A DNA stretch of 64,000 nt, taken from the NCBI RefSeq assembly GCF_027596085.1, contig NC_072470.1, positions 4,295,297-4,359,296 on the forward strand. Reading direction: 5' to 3'. The notes below the pieces were generated by a model. The model made no database searches. It saw nothing but the letters and a program-made list of their open reading frames with translations, and was not told the origin of the DNA. Position numbers and translations under genes: made by a program. Source of the DNA: Anoplopoma fimbria (taxonomy: Eukaryota > Chordata > Actinopteri > Perciformes > Anoplopomatidae). This document shows, piece after piece, positions 1 to 64,000 of this stretch; the first letter of the stretch is position 1; each line of letters opens with the position of its first letter.

Positions 1-9
1 CTCCTCCAG

Positions 10-40
<31 letters not shown>

Positions 41-369
41 CCTATCAGTCTCAGTCTCTCTCTCTCAATCTCTCCCTCATTCTCCTGCACACGTTAAACC
101 GGTTCGGTGTCGGTGTCTGCAAAACGCTCCCGTCGGGGATTTACCGACACAGTGTCCATTGGATTTAGGAACCGCTTGGGTGGATGCGTTTTTCCTGCTC
201 TGCGGTGCGGTGCGGTGTGCGGTGCGGTGCGGGACTGAGTGCCTGCATCTGAAGAGTTTTTTTTTTTTTTTTTTTTTATTGCATTGAGAGGACTGGTTCC
301 CACCCCCACCACCACCACCACCCAGCACCACCACCCAGCACAGGACAAAGAAAACGGGGGTGAATGAGA
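1..369 (+). promoter_or_regulatory. ptgfrn: Putative promoter / 5' UTR of ptgfrn
   Basis: This stretch lies directly before the start codon of ptgfrn. It holds a CT-rich microsatellite (about 1-75), short GGTGC-type repeats at about 202-234, a T-run at about 256-277 and a CCA-rich tract at about 300-335. No clear TATA box is visible and the transcription start cannot be placed. Much of it is probably 5' UTR. An ATG at 364 lies in frame two codons before the preferred start at 370. Confidence 0.5.
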
Positions 370-61512
<61,143 letters not shown>

Positions 61513-62853
61513 CAAACACTTTCCCCCGCACCCACACACTGCAGCGCTCACAGGAAACACCAGGCACACCACAGACACACGCCCATAGACGATTTCTGGG
61601 ACACCCAGTTGTTTCCGTGCGACGGACGTTGGGATTAAAAAAAAAAAAAAAAAAAAAACGCGTCGGAAACTCGTCAATCGCATGGTTTCCTCAGCTCTGC
61701 AGTGGAGGAGCAGGGGGACTTTTACAAGCACCAATGGGACTTCAAATTCTGTGAAGATCCATTGGAATAATAACTAAGACCATAGCACTACAAGAAACTG
61801 AGGAGTTTTATTTTTGAGGAACAGGAGGCTTCTGAGACATCACTGCCGCTTGGGAATAACGGACCACTAAACAGATCTGCTGCCTCTGTAACCACTAGGG
61901 ATAACACATGAAGCGCTCCGGCTGGACTACTTTTTTTGTTTTCTTCCGATGCCACGGCTCCCTGAGAAGAACAACCAGATTAAAGGCACACCAGCGTACG
62001 CCGCTGAGTTTTCTTTATTCAGGCAGAACTGAAAATTCAAGGGTTTGTTGGGGTCGGGCAGCCTGAGCCTTATCTTTGTCACGGAGTAAATGTAAAAGAA
62101 GTCCTAGAATACGAAAGTGCTCCACGTGCTTTCCACTCGAGAGGTATTGCACTACCAACCCCAGAGTATTCCTACCTTAACTAAAGGACAAGATTCTATT
62201 CTCAACTCTAGTTTTTTGAAAATTAAGAGATTTTAAAACGACAGACATTTTTAAGCTTTACAAGGAGATATGCAGTCGGTGTGTTTGTGTGTGAGATATA
62301 TACTGTACGTGGTGCCAATGTTTGAACTCACCGAGGTGTGCTTGGGTCATTTTTTCGCCAGATCAAAACTTGAACGGCCACTCAAAGTGGTGACGGCAAG
62401 CACTCCTCTTTTATAGATATATTCAGAAATGTATCCTGCTGTTATTTTACCAGAGTCTCGCGTGTGTTGGTGTGAGTGCCGTGCTACAGTATGTGAGACG
62501 AAGAGATGCATGTACTGTTTTATGACGACAGGCCGACGTCTTTCATGAGCAACACAAGCCTTTTTATCCTGGGTCACGTTTTTTATGACATTAAAGCCTC
62601 CCACATCCAGATTTATATGAACCTGTGAGCCACATGACTCTGGTGCAAGAGACTTCCATATTTAAACAGGAAAATCACGTATGTTTGAAACGTTTTGGCA
62701 AATATGTTGATGTGCCAAGATAAGAAGATCTATATCATTCATAAGTCTGTGCATTAAATAGGGAGCTAGAGTCAGGATGTGATTAGCTTAGCTTAGCATA
62801 AAGACTGAAAGCGGGTGGAAACAGGTAGCCTAGTTCTGTCTAAAGTAAATAAA
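61513..62853 (+). other. ptgfrn: ptgfrn 3' UTR (extent uncertain)
   Basis: Candidate poly(A) signals are ATTAAA at 62590-62595 and AATAAA at 62848-62853; the second lies inside a repeat. An internal A22 run at 61637-61658 could prime oligo-dT falsely. No further coding sequence is seen. Confidence 0.5.
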
Positions 62854-62980
62854 AACACCCCCAGCAACCGCTAAAGCTCTATTTGTTGCATACAGATTAA
62901 ACAAACAAAATTTTCACACATTTCATACGCTAGCTGTTTCTCTCTGCTTCCAGTCTTTATGCTAAGCTAAGCTAGCCATG
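62782..62980 (+). mobile_element. Teleost hairpin repeat with both arms
   Basis: ATTAGCTTAGCTTAGCATAA at the left is complementary to TTATGCTAAGCTAAGCTAGC at the right, and the arms extend for about 50 bases around a loop of about 95. The right arm matches the copy at 2293-2345. Confidence 0.75.
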
Positions 62981-64000
62981 TTCTGAGTAGATGCACAGAC
63001 ATGAGATGGATCTCCTCATCTAGCTCTCAAAGAGGAAACGAATGAGCTTATTTCCCAAAATGTTGAACGATTCTTTTAAACATCACATGAGTTCAATGAG
63101 TTTAAGCGATGTTTTTGGTGAATCCTCTCTGTGTCACCTTTCTCTGGCAAATAAGCAGAACTCCAAAAATGTCAGACTGTTCCTTAAACAACGCTAGAAA
63201 CGTAACTAGAAAGAAATCCAACACAAGATGTTTTGTCACGACTACTTCAGTGGAAAGTTGGTACCAAAACTGAAAATAATTTCTGACTTATGAAAGAAGC
63301 TGTTCCCAACATGTTCCAGCTGACATCTTTTGAGTTTCTGTGGTGTTTTTTTTGACAGCAAAATAGATGAATTGTTGTATCACGTTGACTGCTGCGTGAA
63401 CGCACTCTCACAGCTCCAGCAACGAGAAGTTCCTGTCCAAACCCAGCGGGATCCAAACAGACCTGTTAGGTTTGTAATAACATGTGCCAGGCTGGGCTTG
63501 GACAGGCTTTTGTTGGGGTGTTTTTAAATAGGAAGAGGTATTTTAAGCAACTATCCGAACTTTATGAGCAATATCAGGCTGTAGTCAGGACACAGCTCGC
63601 ATAAAAGCTGCACTCGGGACATAAAACGGGTGTTTTCTGATCGAGTGTTACATGTTGAAACAATGCATCTGTCGCCCACTCAGCTCTGACATTCAGCACA
63701 AAACCTCCTCGAGTTCAGACAGTGCAGAACTTGAACTATTATCCAATCAGAACACATGGCCCAAATCCATAAAGATCTCTGACACCATCGGCTACAGTGA
63801 TATTGTTCTTCCGTTAGAGACACTAAGCCGTTTAGATGTTTTTTGCCTTGATTGATGGGGACGGTTACTTCAGAAACTTCCAATATGTCTCCATAAAACC
63901 CATTCCACAGGTATGTGTGATATTCAAAATGGGTTTGACCTCTACCATTAACACATATTCGCAATACTTGAGCACACAGGTGAACCATAGGGCTCTGTGC
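62981..64000. other. Intergenic sequence
   Basis: No gene is supported. Short open frames on both strands (up to 102 codons near 63680-63988, minus) show no recognised domain. Confidence 0.6.

Noticed and set aside
63680..63988. 102-codon minus-strand frame near the right end
   Set aside because: No domain, no splice context and no match to a gene I recognise.

Overview
The window is vertebrate, and most likely from a ray-finned (teleost) fish. Small exons with GT-AG borders lie in long AT-rich introns. There are very dense CA/GT microsatellites and several repeat types common in fish: a tRNA-derived SINE, a hairpin element with a TAAGCTAAGC core, a GATAA-tailed repeat, and hAT and ISL2EU-like DNA transposons. 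A run of 100 N at 39319-39418 marks an assembly gap.

The main gene, on the + strand, is ptgfrn (prostaglandin F2 receptor negative regulator; also CD9P-1, EWI-F, CD315). I traced fifteen coding exons from 370 to 61512. They join in consistent phase into about 892 residues: signal peptide, six Ig domains, one membrane span and a short tail ending in an EMD motif like the mammalian protein. One defect stands out: exon 5 has lost a single G in a G-run (13146-13150), which shifts the frame inside Ig domain 3.

Ptgfrn intron 5 (13295-40842) is very large and holds most of the unusual content. In order it contains ordinary intron with long GT/CA arrays (13.3-18.0 kb); a tandem array of a roughly 1.06-1.08 kb unit (18.0-24.0 kb) in which every unit carries a TATA box and CRE-like sites; and, on the opposite strand, nine coding exons plus a likely 5' non-coding exon of a transcription termination factor 1 gene (ttf1, RNA polymerase I factor with Myb/SANT domains; 36.6 down to 26.8 kb). 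Most ttf1 introns hold a tandem repeat of their own. Intron 8 also holds an ISL2EU-like element inserted exactly into the target-site duplication of an older hAT element. Upstream of ttf1 are a degenerate minisatellite (36.7-37.7 kb), a decayed retroelement gag-like stretch (37.7-39.3 kb) and the assembly gap.

From 40.8 kb ptgfrn resumes with exons 6-10, then exon 11 (47.1 kb) and exons 12-15 (59.9-61.5 kb), separated by long introns, followed by the 3' UTR and apparently intergenic sequence. The two genes have no obvious functional link: ptgfrn encodes a cell-surface partner of tetraspanins and ttf1 a nucleolar transcription factor. Their nesting is either real (a nested antisense gene) or an assembly join, and the gap leaves this open.
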